This document shows, piece by piece, positions 30,098 to 40,122 of a stretch of 64,000 nt of DNA. The position numbers were made by a program, and so were the translations under genes. The notes beneath the pieces are model-generated. The model was not told the DNA's origin, ran no database searches, and saw only the letters and a list, made by a program, of their open reading frames with translations. Source of the DNA: Qipengyuania flava (lineage in GTDB: Bacteria > Pseudomonadota > Alphaproteobacteria > Sphingomonadales > Sphingomonadaceae); the NCBI RefSeq assembly GCF_019448255.1, contig NZ_CP080410.1, positions 372,001-436,000 on the forward strand, in the 5' to 3' direction. The first letter of the stretch is position 1, and each line of letters starts with the position of its first letter.

Positions 30098-31204
30098 ATG
30101 GGGGGAAGCGAAGTCGCTGCCATGCCCACCGCAGGGCCCGTCGCGCTGGAGGAGCGTCTGCTCCGGCTCGAGACGCAGGACATCGCGCGCCGCGTGCAGC
30201 GCAGTGGCGAAGGCGTGCTGCGCTGGCTGTCGGACGCACGGGCCCGGGCGGAGAACGCGGTGATCGCCTACACGCTCACCCGTACGATCCGCCGGGTCCT
30301 TGACGAAGCGAACGATTACGAGACCGCCGGGCGCCTGTTCGACCGCTTCCGCACGGCCACGCACACCGGTCGCTATGGCTTTTTCAACCCGATGAGCTCG
30401 GCCCCGACCGGCGAGGGAGGGGCATGGTCCTCTACGGCGGAGATCGCCCATTGGGAGGATATCGAGGATGAGGGCGAACCCGACGCCGAGCCGCCGGTGC
30501 CCAAGGACCCGACCCTGTTCTACGTGCCGGGCTGCGGCTTCATCCTCCCGCCGTCGCCCGCGCAGGTCGCGCTGGCGTTCCGGCTGGGCGAGGCCTGCGG
30601 CTGCGAGACGGTCATCGCGCGTCACCGGCTCGCGCCCGAACATCCCTTTCCCGCCGCAATCCACGATCTGGCAGATCGCTACGCCGCGCTGCTCGCCTCC
30701 GGCCAGCGGCCCGAGCGGATCGTCGTTGCCGGCGATAGCGCAGGCGCGACGCTGGTGCTCTCGATGCTGCTCGAACTGCGGGCGCGCAAATTGCCGATGC
30801 CGGCGGGGGCCATGCTGTTTTCGCCCTGGGCGGACCTCGCCATGCGTGGCTGGTCCTACATCTCCAAGAGCCTCAGCAACGACAGCCCCTTCCGCATGGA
30901 AACCGCCGCCTTCAGCGCGCGGCTTTACCTGGGCGAGGCCCTGCCGACCGACCCGCGGGCCTCACCCCTCTACGCCAGCCTTGCCGGTTTCCCGCCGATG
31001 GTCATCCATTGCAGCCGCTACGACATGCATTTCGACGACGCCGTTGGCCTGGCCGAGCGGGCGCGGGAGGCAGAGGTGGCGGTGCAGATGAACTACTGGG
31101 ACAGCCCGCGCCATCACCTCGAACGCTTCCGTTCGCGCGATGCGGACCGCTCGCTCGCGCTCGCCGGCGATTTTGCGCAGGGCCTCATTGCGCAGGAGCG
31201 CTGA
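30098..31204 (+). CDS. Alpha/beta hydrolase of the hormone-sensitive-lipase type with altered oxyanion motif
   Basis: A 368-residue esterase-like protein. The nucleophile elbow is GDSAG in VVAGDSAGATLVLSMLLE, the YRLAPEHPFPAA-type motif appears as RHRLAPEHPFPAAIHDLADR, and the acid and His are likely in SRYDMHFDDA and DSPRHHLERF. The HGGGF motif that normally precedes them is replaced by PGCGF (FYVPGCGFILPP). A ~120-residue helical and acidic N-terminal part precedes the fold. Start at ATG 30098; ATG 30122 is an alternative and sits 13 bases after a GGGGAAG. The substrate is unknown. It diverges from the LuxR gene. Confidence 0.82.
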   Translation: MGGSEVAAMPTAGPVALEERLLRLETQDIARRVQRSGEGVLRWLSDARARAENAVIAYTLTRTIRRVLDEANDYETAGRLFDRFRTATHTGRYGFFNPMSSAPTGEGGAWSSTAEIAHWEDIEDEGEPDAEPPVPKDPTLFYVPGCGFILPPSPAQVALAFRLGEACGCETVIARHRLAPEHPFPAAIHDLADRYAALLASGQRPERIVVAGDSAGATLVLSMLLELRARKLPMPAGAMLFSPWADLAMRGWSYISKSLSNDSPFRMETAAFSARLYLGEALPTDPRASPLYASLAGFPPMVIHCSRYDMHFDDAVGLAERAREAEVAVQMNYWDSPRHHLERFRSRDADRSLALAGDFAQGLIAQER

Positions 31205-31256
31205 GGCGCGCGACTTCGCTTGACGCTACGGCAGAGACGGCGCAGGGGCGCGCACC

Positions 31257-32642
31257 ATGCTTTCGGTGCTCGACATCTTCCGGATCGGGATCGGTCCCTC
31301 TTCCTCGCACACGGTGGGGCCGATGCGCATTGCACGGCGGTTCGTGCGGCATCTCGAGCGCAGCGGACACAACGCGAACACGGCTCGGGTGGCGGTGGAA
31401 CTGCAGGGCTCGCTGGCGCTGACAGGCATCGGTCACGGGACAGTGACGGCGACCATTCTCGGCCTGGCCGGCTATCGCCCCGACACGCTCGACCCCGACG
31501 AAGGCGAGCGCGCGTTGGAGACGATCGCGACCGAGGGTCGGATCGCGCTCGGCGGGGAGCGCACCATCGCTTTCGACCGCGCTTCCGACATCGACTTAGC
31601 CGGGCATATCATTCCCGATCTCCATCCCAACGCGATGGTCCTACGCGCCTTCGATGCAGGCGGCGCGCAGCTCACCGAGAAGACCTATTTCTCGACCGGA
31701 GGCGGTTTCGTCGCGAGCGAGCGGCAATTGCGGCGCAAGCCCGATGGCGACCGCATTGCGACCGGCACGCCCGTACCGCATGATTTCGGTTCCGCCGAAG
31801 AGCTGCTGGCAGCCTGCGCCGATACCGGGCTCTCGATCGCCGAGCTGGTCCTTGCCAATGAGGACGCCTTCCGCCCGCGCGCAGACACGCTGGCAGGCAT
31901 CGACCGCGTGGCGCGTGCGATGGACCAGTGCATCGATCGCGGCCTGACCCAGCGCGGGATCCTGCCCGGCGGCCTCAAGGTCGCGCGCCGGGCGCCCGAT
32001 CTGTGGGACACGCTCTCTGCCAACCCGCAATCGAACGAGCGCGAGCAATTGTTCGACTGGCTCAATTGCTATGCCATGGCCGTGAACGAGGAGAACGCCG
32101 CCGGCGGGCGCGTGGTTACCGCCCCCACGAATGGCGCGGCGGGCATTATCCCCGCCGTTATCCGCTTCTATTGCGTGACTGCCGACGAGAACCCCTGCCG
32201 TGACAGTCGCCGAACCTTCCTGGCTACGGCAGGCGCGATCGGCCTTCTTTACAAGCAGCGCGCGAGCATTTCGGGCGCGGAAATGGGCTGCCAGGGCGAA
32301 GTCGGCGTCGCCTGCTCGATGGCCGCCGCAGGGCTTGCAGCGCTGTGGGGTGCGACCCCTGCGCAGGTCGCCTGCGCCGCGGAAATCGGCATGGAGCACA
32401 ACCTCGGCCTGACCTGCGATCCGGTGGGCGGGCTGGTGCAGGTGCCCTGCATCGAACGCAACGCCATCGGCGCGGTGAAGGCGGTCAACGCGGCGCGCCT
32501 CGCGCTGCACCGGACCGAGGCGGAGACCTGCGTCAGCCTCGACCAGGTCATCGAGACCATGCGCCAGACCGGGCTCGACATGAGCAGCAAGTACAAGGAA
32601 ACGAGCCAGGGCGGGCTCGCGGTCAATGTGATCGAATGCTGA
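31257..32642 (+). CDS. sdaA: L-serine ammonia-lyase, single-chain iron-sulfur type
   Basis: Converts L-serine to pyruvate and ammonia using an oxygen-sensitive [4Fe-4S] cluster. The 461-residue protein has the N-terminal beta part ([20 protein letters not shown]) fused to the alpha part: [40 protein letters not shown] and [20 protein letters not shown] followed by CIERNA, which supply the conserved cluster cysteines. Length fits the single-chain bacterial class. Start ATG 53 bases after the esterase-like gene. The ZIP-like gene starts inside its last codons, so the two are probably co-translated. Confidence 0.96.
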   Translation: MLSVLDIFRIGIGPSSSHTVGPMRIARRFVRHLERSGHNANTARVAVELQGSLALTGIGHGTVTATILGLAGYRPDTLDPDEGERALETIATEGRIALGGERTIAFDRASDIDLAGHIIPDLHPNAMVLRAFDAGGAQLTEKTYFSTGGGFVASERQLRRKPDGDRIATGTPVPHDFGSAEELLAACADTGLSIAELVLANEDAFRPRADTLAGIDRVARAMDQCIDRGLTQRGILPGGLKVARRAPDLWDTLSANPQSNEREQLFDWLNCYAMAVNEENAAGGRVVTAPTNGAAGIIPAVIRFYCVTADENPCRDSRRTFLATAGAIGLLYKQRASISGAEMGCQGEVGVACSMAAAGLAALWGATPAQVACAAEIGMEHNLGLTCDPVGGLVQVPCIERNAIGAVKAVNAARLALHRTEAETCVSLDQVIETMRQTGLDMSSKYKETSQGGLAVNVIEC

Positions 32643-33340
32643 TGCTGCTTGCCGTGGTGCTGGTCGTATCCGGCGCCCTGGTCGTCGGGGCAGCCTGGGG
32701 CATTTACGGGCGCCTGCCCAAGCGCGTCGAAGGCTTCCTGGTGGCGCTCGCGGGCGGGGCCTTGCTGCTGTCGGTGACGAGCGAACTGATCGAACCCTCG
32801 ATCGAGAAGGCGAGCGTGTTCCACGCCATGCTGGGGGTCGCCGCCGGGGCCATCGTGTTCGCCGTGTGCGATTATCTCATCGACGAGAAATGGGGTTCGG
32901 ACAATGGCGGCGGGCTGCTGGCGGCCATCACGCTCGACGGCATACCCGAGAACCTCGCGCTCGGCGTCGCGCTGATCGGCGCTGGCGGGATGGAAGTCGC
33001 GGCGCTGGCCGGGTCGATCCTGCTGTCGAACCTCCCCGAGGCGGCCGGCGGCGCGCGGGCGATGGCCGATGGCGGACGGTCGAACGGGAAGGTCATGGCG
33101 CTGTGGATCGGCACGGCCATCCTGCTCTCGCTGGCCGCAATCGTCGGCAACCTGGCGCTTGCGGGCGTGGGTGAGGGCACGCTCGCCGTGATTCGTTGTT
33201 TCGCCGCCGGCGCCGTGGTCGCGAGCCTTGCCACCGAGGTCTTTCCCAAGGCCTTCCGCGAGGACCGTCACTGGGCAGGCGTGGCCACCGCTCTGGGCGT
33301 GATCCTCGCCTTTTCGCTCGGCAGCCTGTCGGGCGGCTAG
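32636..33340 (+). CDS. ZIP-family-like membrane transporter
   Basis: A 234-residue membrane protein with about seven or eight hydrophobic segments. Two short signatures recall ZIP carriers: LDGIPENLALGVAL in the middle and SNLPEAAGGARAM in the next segment, corresponding to the HNxxEG and SNxPEG motifs of transmembrane helices IV and V. The first metal-binding His is replaced by Asp, and Glu is followed by Asn or Ala instead of Gly, so metal choice may differ. ZIP proteins bring Zn, Fe or Mn into the cytoplasm. ATG 32636 overlaps the sdaA stop; ATG 32642 is an alternative. Confidence 0.75.
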   Translation: MLMLLAVVLVVSGALVVGAAWGIYGRLPKRVEGFLVALAGGALLLSVTSELIEPSIEKASVFHAMLGVAAGAIVFAVCDYLIDEKWGSDNGGGLLAAITLDGIPENLALGVALIGAGGMEVAALAGSILLSNLPEAAGGARAMADGGRSNGKVMALWIGTAILLSLAAIVGNLALAGVGEGTLAVIRCFAAGAVVASLATEVFPKAFREDRHWAGVATALGVILAFSLGSLSGG

Positions 33341-33371
33341 ACAGCGCCGCGCGCCGCGATAGGGTGCGCGC

Positions 33372-34928
33372 ATGGGAGAGACACAGACCGCAGCCAAGCT
33401 GGCCGAACCTTTCGGCAGCTTTCCGCACATCATCGCCGACAACGCCGCCGCGCTGGGTGACCAGGTCGCCCTGCGCGACGAGACGGGCGAGCTGAGCTGG
33501 ACCGAACTCGGTGACCGGGTCGAGCGGATTGCAGCTCGGCTGGCCGAGGACGGGCTGGAACGCGGGCAGTCGGTCGCGATCCTCGGCTATTCCTCCATGG
33601 CCTATGCGCTGGTGTTCCTCGCCGCCGTGCGCGCAGGCGGGGTGGCCGCGCCGCTCACCACCAGCGCCAGCCCCGACCAGCTCGCCGGCATGGCGCGCGA
33701 TTCGGGCGCGAAGCACATCTTCATCGACCGCGCGAAGCTGACCGAGCTGGGGGAGGACTGCTTTCCCGGCATGACGCGCATCGTGCTCGACGAGGAACTG
33801 GACGGCTGGATGGCGGCGCAAGGTACGCGCGCGCCCGCCTTCGATCCGGCCCCTGGCGATCCGTTCAACATCATCTATTCGAGCGGCACCACGGGCGTGC
33901 CCAAGGGCATCGTCCATTCGCACCAGATGCGCTGGCGCCAGTTTGCCGCCACCGCTTCGAGCTGGCTTGAAAACGGCATGCCGGTGCGCACGCTGGCCTC
34001 GACGCCGCTCTATTCGAACACCACCATGGTCGCCTTCCTGCCCCCGCTTCTGGCGGGCGGCACGGTCCGCGTCATGCGCAAGTTCGACGTGCTGCGCTGG
34101 CTCGAATTTGCGCAAGCGGACAAGACGACCGCGACCATGCTGGTGCCGGTGCAATACCGCCGGCTGATGCAGGAGCCGCGCTTCGACGAGTTCGACCTTT
34201 CATCGCTCCAGCTCAAATACTGCACCTCCGCGCCCTTCCCGGCGGAATTGAAGCGCGAAGTGCTCGATCGCATGCCGGGCGCGCTGATCGAGATCTATTC
34301 GATGACCGAGGGCGGGGTGGTCTGCCTGCTGGAGGCGCACAAGTTTCCCGACAAGCTGCACACGGTGGGAAGGCCTGCTCCGGGCAGCGAATTGAAGGTC
34401 CTCGACGACAACGACAATCCGGTGGCGCCTGGCGAAGCGGGCAACCTCATCGGGCTCAGCCAGACCATGATGGCAGGCTACAAGAACCAGCCGGAGAAGA
34501 CGCGCGAGGGCTACTGGACCGATCCCGAGACCGGCATAACCTGGCAGCGCATGGGCGATATCGGCCGGGTCGATGCCGAGGGCTTCGTCGAACTGGTGGG
34601 CCGGGCAAAGGACATGATCATTTCGGGCGGTTTCAACATCTTCCCGGTCGACCTCGAAGACGAGCTCGTCAAGGAGGACGACGTGGTGGAAGCCGCGGTG
34701 ATCGGCGTTCCGAGCGAACGATGGGGCGAAACGCCGGTCGGCTTCGTCACGCTAAAGGACGGCGCGCGCGATCCGGAAGCGATCCGCGCCGAAGTCAACG
34801 CGCGGCTGGGCAAGACCCAGCGCCTCGCACAGCTTCACGCGATCGACGACATGCCGCGCAGCCATATCGGCAAGCTGCTGAAAACCGAGCTGCGCGACGA
34901 AGCCGCCCGGCGCGGGCTGCCGGAATGA
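33372..34928 (+). CDS. AMP-dependent acyl-CoA ligase/synthetase
   Basis: A 518-residue adenylate-forming enzyme. It shows YSSGTTGVPKGIVHSH (A3), IYSMTEGG (A5), a MGDIGRVDAEGFVELVGRAKD segment (TGD and hinge; Thr is replaced by Met) and SGGFNIFPVDLEDEL, then HIGKLLKTELR with the catalytic Lys. It forms an acyl-AMP and then a CoA thioester. The acid is unknown; long-chain and aromatic acids are both possible. Start ATG at 33372, 31 bases after the ZIP-like gene. A stem-loop follows the stop directly and serves the convergent UrcA gene. Confidence 0.9.
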   Translation: MGETQTAAKLAEPFGSFPHIIADNAAALGDQVALRDETGELSWTELGDRVERIAARLAEDGLERGQSVAILGYSSMAYALVFLAAVRAGGVAAPLTTSASPDQLAGMARDSGAKHIFIDRAKLTELGEDCFPGMTRIVLDEELDGWMAAQGTRAPAFDPAPGDPFNIIYSSGTTGVPKGIVHSHQMRWRQFAATASSWLENGMPVRTLASTPLYSNTTMVAFLPPLLAGGTVRVMRKFDVLRWLEFAQADKTTATMLVPVQYRRLMQEPRFDEFDLSSLQLKYCTSAPFPAELKREVLDRMPGALIEIYSMTEGGVVCLLEAHKFPDKLHTVGRPAPGSELKVLDDNDNPVAPGEAGNLIGLSQTMMAGYKNQPEKTREGYWTDPETGITWQRMGDIGRVDAEGFVELVGRAKDMIISGGFNIFPVDLEDELVKEDDVVEAAVIGVPSERWGETPVGFVTLKDGARDPEAIRAEVNARLGKTQRLAQLHAIDDMPRSHIGKLLKTELRDEAARRGLPE

Positions 34929-34961
34929 AAAAGGGGGCGAAGCCGCCGTGGCTCCGCCCCC
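34928..34961 (-). terminator. Intrinsic terminator for the UrcA gene
   Basis: On the minus strand, GGGGGCGGAGCC (34961-34950) pairs with GGCTTCGCCCCC (34944-34933) with one mismatch, around a 5-base loop, followed directly by TTTTT (34932-34928). This is a standard Rho-independent terminator 24 bases after the UrcA stop. On the plus strand the same hairpin follows the ligase stop but lacks a T-run. Confidence 0.85.
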
Positions 34962-34984
34962 TCTTCCCGCAAATGGGGTGATGC

Positions 34985-35269
34985 TTACTTGGTCGCTGCG
35001 AGAGCCACCGAGGTGCGCGCCTTCAGCGTGGCGCGGGCATTCTTGTAGGTGTTGCTGATGCAGAAGCGGTCGACCCAGTTCGAGGTGCCGCAGACTTCGC
35101 GCGCAGCGTTGCGCAGGCGGCGGTCGAGCTTGCGCGCGTCCGCTTCGTTCGAGAGGTCCAGATCGCCGTACTCGACGGCGACGGCGTCTGCCGGTGCGGT
35201 CTGCGCGGTGGCCGGAGCAGCGGCTGCGGCGGCAAGGGCGAGGGTGGCGGTGATAAGCGTGCGACGCAT
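34985..35269 (-). CDS. UrcA family protein, exported
   Basis: A 94-residue secreted protein of the UrcA family, common in Sphingomonadales and Caulobacterales and of unknown function. It has a signal peptide (RRTLITATLALAAAAAAPAT, cleaved near ATAQ) and the family core VEYGDLDLSNEADARKLDRR followed by LRNAAREVCG, with two Cys (VCGT and RFCIS) likely bridged. Start at MRRTLITA, with AAGGAAA ahead of it; the longer frame upstream is not family-like. It has its own terminator and a long upstream spacer. Confidence 0.9.
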   Translation of the reverse strand: MRRTLITATLALAAAAAAPATAQTAPADAVAVEYGDLDLSNEADARKLDRRLRNAAREVCGTSNWVDRFCISNTYKNARATLKARTSVALAATK

Positions 35270-35682
35270 GGGTGTTTTCCTTTTTGCTGCTGCGGCCCCG
35301 GGGAGGAGGAGGGGCCGCTTGGATTGCCTCCGGTGAATGGGTTGCAATCCGAAATGCTGCAATTGCGAAAACGACATGGTGCGGTGCACACAAGGCAACA
35401 GCGCGTTTCGAGACGCGGCGCCAACTTCTTGGGGGGAGGGAGAGGAATGTCGGCGGCCGCGTCTCTACTCGCTGCCATATCGCCTTGCCGGTGCGGGGGG
35501 CCTGTGGCCGGCCGCTGTGGCAAGGAAGGCCAGAAGGGGAGGCATCTTGGGGTACCGCCGCTTCTGTAACTCGTCCGGGACGGGAGGGTCAGGGTTCACC
35601 GTCCGGCTGTGAGGCTTGTAATAATCTTACTTGCTCGCGAACGAAAGTGAGAAAACTTTGAAACTTGTTGCGTTTTGCGCAA
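35270..35682. other. 413-base spacer between the UrcA and MFS genes
   Basis: Both flanking genes are on the minus strand, so this holds the UrcA promoter region and the end of the MFS transcript. Directly after the MFS stop, TTGCGC...GCGCAA-type pairing (GTTGCG at about 35669-35674 with CGCAAC at 35679-35684 region) gives a small hairpin with no T-run. Short open frames here show no ribosome site or family-like sequence. I see no RNA gene. Confidence 0.5.
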
Positions 35683-36924
35683 CTAGGATTTCGCCAGCTT
35701 TCCTGCGGCAAAGCTGAAGATTGCGAGCATTGCGAGGGCAATAAGTGCCGATGCGACCAGGGGAATTGCAGGGAAGTGCACAATCGCATCCTCCCCGGTG
35801 AAGCGGGCGAAAAGGATGGTGTAGAAGGGCGGACCGACGATGGCGGCGAGGCTCCCGACCGCTTGTGTCGCCCCTTGCAGCTCGCCCTGGCTCGACGAAT
35901 CCACCGCCTTGGAGTTGAGCGCATTGATCGAGGGCATGACGAGTCCCTGCAACCCGCCGATGAGAATGCCGGCAAAGACGATCCAGTCTTCCCACGCGAC
36001 CGCATAGACGAGGGCCGCCGCGCACACGGAAGCAACGCCGAGCTTCACGGCGCCCCGTTCTCCCAGGCGGGGAATGAGCAGCCTGAGGCCGAATCCCTGC
36101 ACCAGCGCGCTGGTGACGCCGACCATCATCAGCGACAGGCCGATCTTCCACTCGCTCCACCCGTAGGCGGCGATGGCGATATAGGCCCAGACCGAGGGGT
36201 AGACGAGGTGGGCGAGCTGCCACAGCGCCAGCGCGGCGACGAACCACAGCACCGTCGGGCTCTGGCCGGACAGCGCCTTCAGGGCGGAAAAGGCGTTGGC
36301 GCGCCCAAGTCGGAACGGGCGGCGGCGCTCTTCGGGCAGGCTCTCCTTCAGGAAGAAGAACCCGAAGGCGAAATTCGCCAGCGCCAGCCCGCCGGCGGCG
36401 TAGAAGGGTATGCGCGGCCCCCATTCGCCGAGGAACCCGCCGATCGCCGGCCCCAGGATGAAGCCGAAGCCAAAGGCCATGCCGATGATCCCGAAGCTCT
36501 GCGCGCGCTCTTCGGGCGGCGTGATGTCCGCCAGATAGGCGTAGGCGGCGGAAAAGCTCGCTCCCGTGATCCCAGCCACGAACCGACCGATAACGAGCCA
36601 CCATATCGAGGGCGCGAGCCCCATGATGATGTAGTCGATCCCGAACCCGAGCAGCGCGAGCAGGAGCACCGGGCGCCGCCCGAACCGGTCCGAAAGGTTG
36701 CCAAGGATCGGTGCGAAAACGAATTGCATCGCGGCATAGCCCGCGCCGAGCCAGCCGGCCCACAGCGCCGCGGTGTCGACCGGGATCTGCCCCAGGTGCA
36801 TGATCAGCTGGGGCAGGACCGGCATGACGATCCCGAACCCGATCATGTCGATCAGCACGACCGCAAAGAGGAATGCGATTGCCCGCTTGCGCTGCGGCGC
36901 GGAAAGGGAAGCGGCCTCGCTCAT
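35683..36924 (-). CDS. TetA-like MFS transporter (DHA1 / TCR-Tet type)
   Basis: A 413-residue twelve-helix major facilitator. The loop 2-3 signature appears as [20 protein letters not shown], and helix 5 carries [16 protein letters not shown] (antiporter motif C). The overall pattern is that of tetracycline-type proton antiporters, which in environmental alphaproteobacteria are often general drug or metabolite exporters; the substrate is not known. Start ATG at 36924. It diverges from guaA across an 80-base spacer. No TetR-type repressor is adjacent, so there is no direct sign of drug-induced control. Confidence 0.9.
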   Translation of the reverse strand: MSEAASLSAPQRKRAIAFLFAVVLIDMIGFGIVMPVLPQLIMHLGQIPVDTAALWAGWLGAGYAAMQFVFAPILGNLSDRFGRRPVLLLALLGFGIDYIIMGLAPSIWWLVIGRFVAGITGASFSAAYAYLADITPPEERAQSFGIIGMAFGFGFILGPAIGGFLGEWGPRIPFYAAGGLALANFAFGFFFLKESLPEERRRPFRLGRANAFSALKALSGQSPTVLWFVAALALWQLAHLVYPSVWAYIAIAAYGWSEWKIGLSLMMVGVTSALVQGFGLRLLIPRLGERGAVKLGVASVCAAALVYAVAWEDWIVFAGILIGGLQGLVMPSINALNSKAVDSSSQGELQGATQAVGSLAAIVGPPFYTILFARFTGEDAIVHFPAIPLVASALIALAMLAIFSFAAGKLAKS

Positions 36925-37004
36925 GGTCTCGGCCTATGGGGACAACCGCAGGAAGGCAATCGCCAACGCTGGACAGCGGGTGCGCGCTGCCTTTAACGGG
37001 GCCC

Positions 37005-38579
37005 ATGCAGGCAGAACACCTCCCCGATTCCATCCTCATCGTCGACTTCGGCAGCCAGGTCACCCAGCTCATCGCGCGCCGTGTGCGTGAAGCGGGTGTC
37101 TATTCCGAGATCGCGCCCTTCAGCCAGGCCGAAGAAGCGTTCCACCGGATGCAGCCCAAGGGCATTATCCTGTCGGGCAGCCCGGCCAGCGTATGCGACG
37201 AAGGCTCGCCCCGCGCGCCGCAGGTGCTGTTCGACAGCGGCCTGCCGATCCTCGGCATTTGCTACGGCCAGCAGGTGATGAGCCAGCAGCTCGGCGGCGA
37301 AGTCCGTCCGGGGCACGAGACGGGCGAAGGCGGCGAATTCGGCCGCGCCTATCTTACCGTCACCGAAGACTGCGCCCTGTTCGACGGTCTCTGGAAGACG
37401 GGCGAGCGCCACCAGGTGTGGATGAGCCACGGCGACAAGGTCACCCAGTTCGCACCAGGCTTCAAGATCGTCGCCACCAGCGACGGCGCGCCCTTCGCGG
37501 TGATCGCCGATGAAGAGCGCAAGTATTACGGCACCCAGTTCCACCCCGAAGTCGTGCACACGCCCGACGGGGCCAAGCTGCTGGCCAATTTCGTGCGCCA
37601 CGTCTGCGGCCTCAAGGGCGACTGGACCATGGCCGAGTTCCGCAAGACCAAGATCGCCGAAATCCGCGAACAGGTGGGTGATGGCAAGGTCATCTGCGGC
37701 TTGTCGGGCGGCGTCGACAGCGCGGTCGCCGCGGTCCTGATCCACGAAGCCATCGGCGACCAACTGACCTGCGTCTTCGTCGACCACGGCCTGATGCGGA
37801 TGAACGAGGCCGAGCAGGTCGTCACCCTGTTCCGCGATCATTACAACATCCCGCTCGTGCATGTGAACGCGGAAGAGATGTTCCTCGGCGGCCTCGCCGG
37901 CCAGACCGATCCCGAAAAGAAGCGCAAATTCATCGGCGGCGCCTTCATCGACCTGTTCGAGGCCGAGGCGAAGAAGATCGGCGGGGCGGACTTCCTCGCG
38001 CAAGGGACCCTCTATCCCGACGTTATCGAAAGCGTCAGCTTCACCGGCGGGCCGAGCGTCACGATCAAGAGCCACCACAACGTGGGCGGTCTTCCCGAGC
38101 GCATGAACATGGAATTGGTCGAGCCGCTGCGCGAGCTGTTCAAGGACGAGGTGCGCGAACTGGGCCGCGAACTGGGCCTGCCCGAGATTTTCGTCGGCCG
38201 CCATCCCTTCCCGGGGCCGGGCCTTGCCATCCGCATTCCGGGTGAAGTGACCAAGGAACGCTGCGACATCCTGCGCAAGGCCGACGCGATCTATCTCGAG
38301 GAAATCCGCAACGCAGGCCTCTACGACGCGATCTGGCAGGCCTTTGCCGTGCTGCTGCCGGTCAAGACCGTCGGCGTCATGGGCGACGGGCGCACCTATG
38401 ACAGCGTCTGCGGCCTGCGCGCCGTGACCAGCACCGACGGCATGACCGCCGACATCTACCCCTTTGACGCCAGCTTCCTCAGTCGCGTCGCCACTCGCAT
38501 CATCAACGAGGTGCAGGGCATCAACCGCGTGGTTTACGATTATACGTCGAAGCCGCCGGGCACGATCGAGTGGGAGTGA
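37005..38579 (+). CDS. guaA: GMP synthase (glutamine-hydrolysing)
   Basis: Last step of GMP synthesis: amination of XMP with ammonia from glutamine. The 524-residue product has the class I amidotransferase triad (Cys86 in GICYGQQVM; His180 and Glu182 in HPEVVH), the ATP-pyrophosphatase P-loop [12 protein letters not shown] and the dimer domain with [13 protein letters not shown]. The start at MQAEHLPD puts the catalytic Cys at the same position as in E. coli GuaA; a frame running further upstream would enter the MFS gene region. Length is typical. Confidence 0.98.
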   Translation: MQAEHLPDSILIVDFGSQVTQLIARRVREAGVYSEIAPFSQAEEAFHRMQPKGIILSGSPASVCDEGSPRAPQVLFDSGLPILGICYGQQVMSQQLGGEVRPGHETGEGGEFGRAYLTVTEDCALFDGLWKTGERHQVWMSHGDKVTQFAPGFKIVATSDGAPFAVIADEERKYYGTQFHPEVVHTPDGAKLLANFVRHVCGLKGDWTMAEFRKTKIAEIREQVGDGKVICGLSGGVDSAVAAVLIHEAIGDQLTCVFVDHGLMRMNEAEQVVTLFRDHYNIPLVHVNAEEMFLGGLAGQTDPEKKRKFIGGAFIDLFEAEAKKIGGADFLAQGTLYPDVIESVSFTGGPSVTIKSHHNVGGLPERMNMELVEPLRELFKDEVRELGRELGLPEIFVGRHPFPGPGLAIRIPGEVTKERCDILRKADAIYLEEIRNAGLYDAIWQAFAVLLPVKTVGVMGDGRTYDSVCGLRAVTSTDGMTADIYPFDASFLSRVATRIINEVQGINRVVYDYTSKPPGTIEWE

Positions 38580-38647
38580 AGTGAGCCGAGCGACCATCCG
38601 GGCACGATGATCGGCTCCAGCGCGTTGGTAACGCTAGGAGAGAGAAT

Positions 38648-39493
38648 TTGACGAATGCCCTGACCCGATGCGCGGTGCTCCTGGCCCTCGCCTGCGCGAT
38701 TCCGACCCAAGCGCATGAACCAGCCGATTGTGAGGCCGCTCCGCAAATCGGCCTCTTCGATCCTTCCCGCGACCTGCTCGTTGCCAATTACGATTCCAAG
38801 CCCGACGTCGACGACCTGCAGGCCGTCGCGGGGCTCGGGTCGGTGCTCATGCATCCGGCCTATGCCTGTGTCGACTATATCGCCACGGCCGGGGCCTATG
38901 GCTCGCAAGGGGGCGAGTTCCTGCATGCGGCCGAGCTCTTCAGGCTGGCCTTCGGCGACAAGTGGCAGGATGCGCATGCCGACCGCGAGGGGGCGATTGC
39001 CACGCTCGCCGCGCGCATGGAGGCGACCATTGCGGCTGGCGGTAAGGTCTGGGTGGCCGAGGCGGGGCAGTCGGATGTGACGGCGGCGGCGGTCGAGCGG
39101 CTGCCGAAGGCGATGTGGACCAGAGTCCATGTCGTGCAGCACAGCTACTGGAACGAGAGCATGACCTCGAAAGAGGCGATGCAGACGGTCGTCTACAACA
39201 CGCGCTATCACCGGATCCAGGACGGCAACTTCCCCGACAACGGCTCGCCCGCTTTCAACACCGACGACGGCTCGCATTGGCAGGCGCTTTTGGCGGACAA
39301 GCGGATCGGACCGATCTGGGCCGAGGCGAAGCGCCTTTCGGACCTCCACAACCCGGTCGCCGCCTATGTGAACCCGGCGGTGGCCAAGGGAGGGCTCGAT
39401 TTCTCCGACACGGTCGAAATCGCCTACATCTTCGGCTTCGACGACATGGAAGGCGTCGGCGACTTCGTGGAGCGTTTCGCCATCGCCCCCTAG
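38648..39493 (+). CDS. Exported protein with nucleoside-hydrolase-like N-terminal motif
   Basis: A 281-residue protein with a signal peptide (LTRCAVLLALACAIPTQAHE). After it, LVANYDSKPDVDDLQAVAGLG resembles the Asp-rich metal site (DxxxDDxxA) of inosine-uridine nucleoside hydrolases and the DUF1593 group. The rest is divergent, with many aromatic residues (VVQHSYWNESMTSKEAMQTV) and a terminal FDDMEGVGDFVERF. An extracytoplasmic hydrolase is plausible, but the substrate is unknown. Start is TTG 38648, strongly supported by aggagagaga just before it. Its TAG shares a CTAG with the convergent TetR gene. Confidence 0.72.
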   Translation: MTNALTRCAVLLALACAIPTQAHEPADCEAAPQIGLFDPSRDLLVANYDSKPDVDDLQAVAGLGSVLMHPAYACVDYIATAGAYGSQGGEFLHAAELFRLAFGDKWQDAHADREGAIATLAARMEATIAAGGKVWVAEAGQSDVTAAAVERLPKAMWTRVHVVQHSYWNESMTSKEAMQTVVYNTRYHRIQDGNFPDNGSPAFNTDDGSHWQALLADKRIGPIWAEAKRLSDLHNPVAAYVNPAVAKGGLDFSDTVEIAYIFGFDDMEGVGDFVERFAIAP

Positions 39494-40122
39494 GCGGCGG
39501 CGCGGACCTCTTCTTCTATCCGCTCGATTTCCGCGTGGATCGCCAGGGCGGCCTTCGGGTCGAGAGCATGCTCGAACAGGGTCAGCTGGCGCTCAAGCGT
39601 CCGCCGGACGGCGCCTTGCGGTTCGCCCAGCTCGGCAAAATGCTCGAGCCCGTAGCGAAGGATTATGGTCGCGTTGATGGCGAGGTCGTGCAGTCGCTCG
39701 CGCGGGAGATCGAGGATCCTTGCATCGACGAGGGCGGCAAGATGCGCCTCGAAGCTCTCTTCCGAACGAACGAGCCAGGCAGCGACATTGCTCGCGATCG
39801 GCTCGACGTGTTCGCCGTAATGCGGCTGGTCGCGGTAGAGGAAGCGGAAGTCGCGCAGCTCCTGCATCATGGAGCGCAGGATCGTGCAGTAGGACCCTAG
39901 CGGATCGGCCGGGTCCGGGTGGTCGGCCAGCCGCTCCTCGATCCGGCCTGCGAATTGTTCGGCAATGGCAGAAAGCAGGTCGCGCTTGGTCTTGAAGTGG
40001 TACCACAGATTGCCCTCGGCAATGCCGCAGGTCTCGGCCAGCGCTGCCGTGGTGACCGCACCGTATCCCTCGCGGTTGAAGGTCTCGCGCGCGACGAGGA
40101 CGATGCGCTCGCGCGTCTTCAT
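39490..40122 (-). CDS. TetR family regulator, coupled to the CYP153 gene
   Basis: A 210-residue TetR regulator. The DNA-binding helices are in ARETFNREGYGAVTTAALAE, followed by CGIAEGNLWYHFKTKRDLLS, a close match to the family. The C-terminal ligand domain contains RDFRFLYRDQPHYGEHVEPI. The start ATG shares one base with the stop of the P450 gene (TGATG), so the regulator is translated from the P450 transcript. A feedback role, sensing an alkane- or fatty-acid-derived ligand, is an inference from this arrangement. Confidence 0.9.
   Translation of the reverse strand: MKTRERIVLVARETFNREGYGAVTTAALAETCGIAEGNLWYHFKTKRDLLSAIAEQFAGRIEERLADHPDPADPLGSYCTILRSMMQELRDFRFLYRDQPHYGEHVEPIASNVAAWLVRSEESFEAHLAALVDARILDLPRERLHDLAINATIILRYGLEHFAELGEPQGAVRRTLERQLTLFEHALDPKAALAIHAEIERIEEEVRAAA

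Noticed and set aside
35324-35612. Short open frames in the spacer upstream of UrcA
   Set aside because: No ribosome site, no hydrophobic or conserved pattern, and two frames overlap with similar length.
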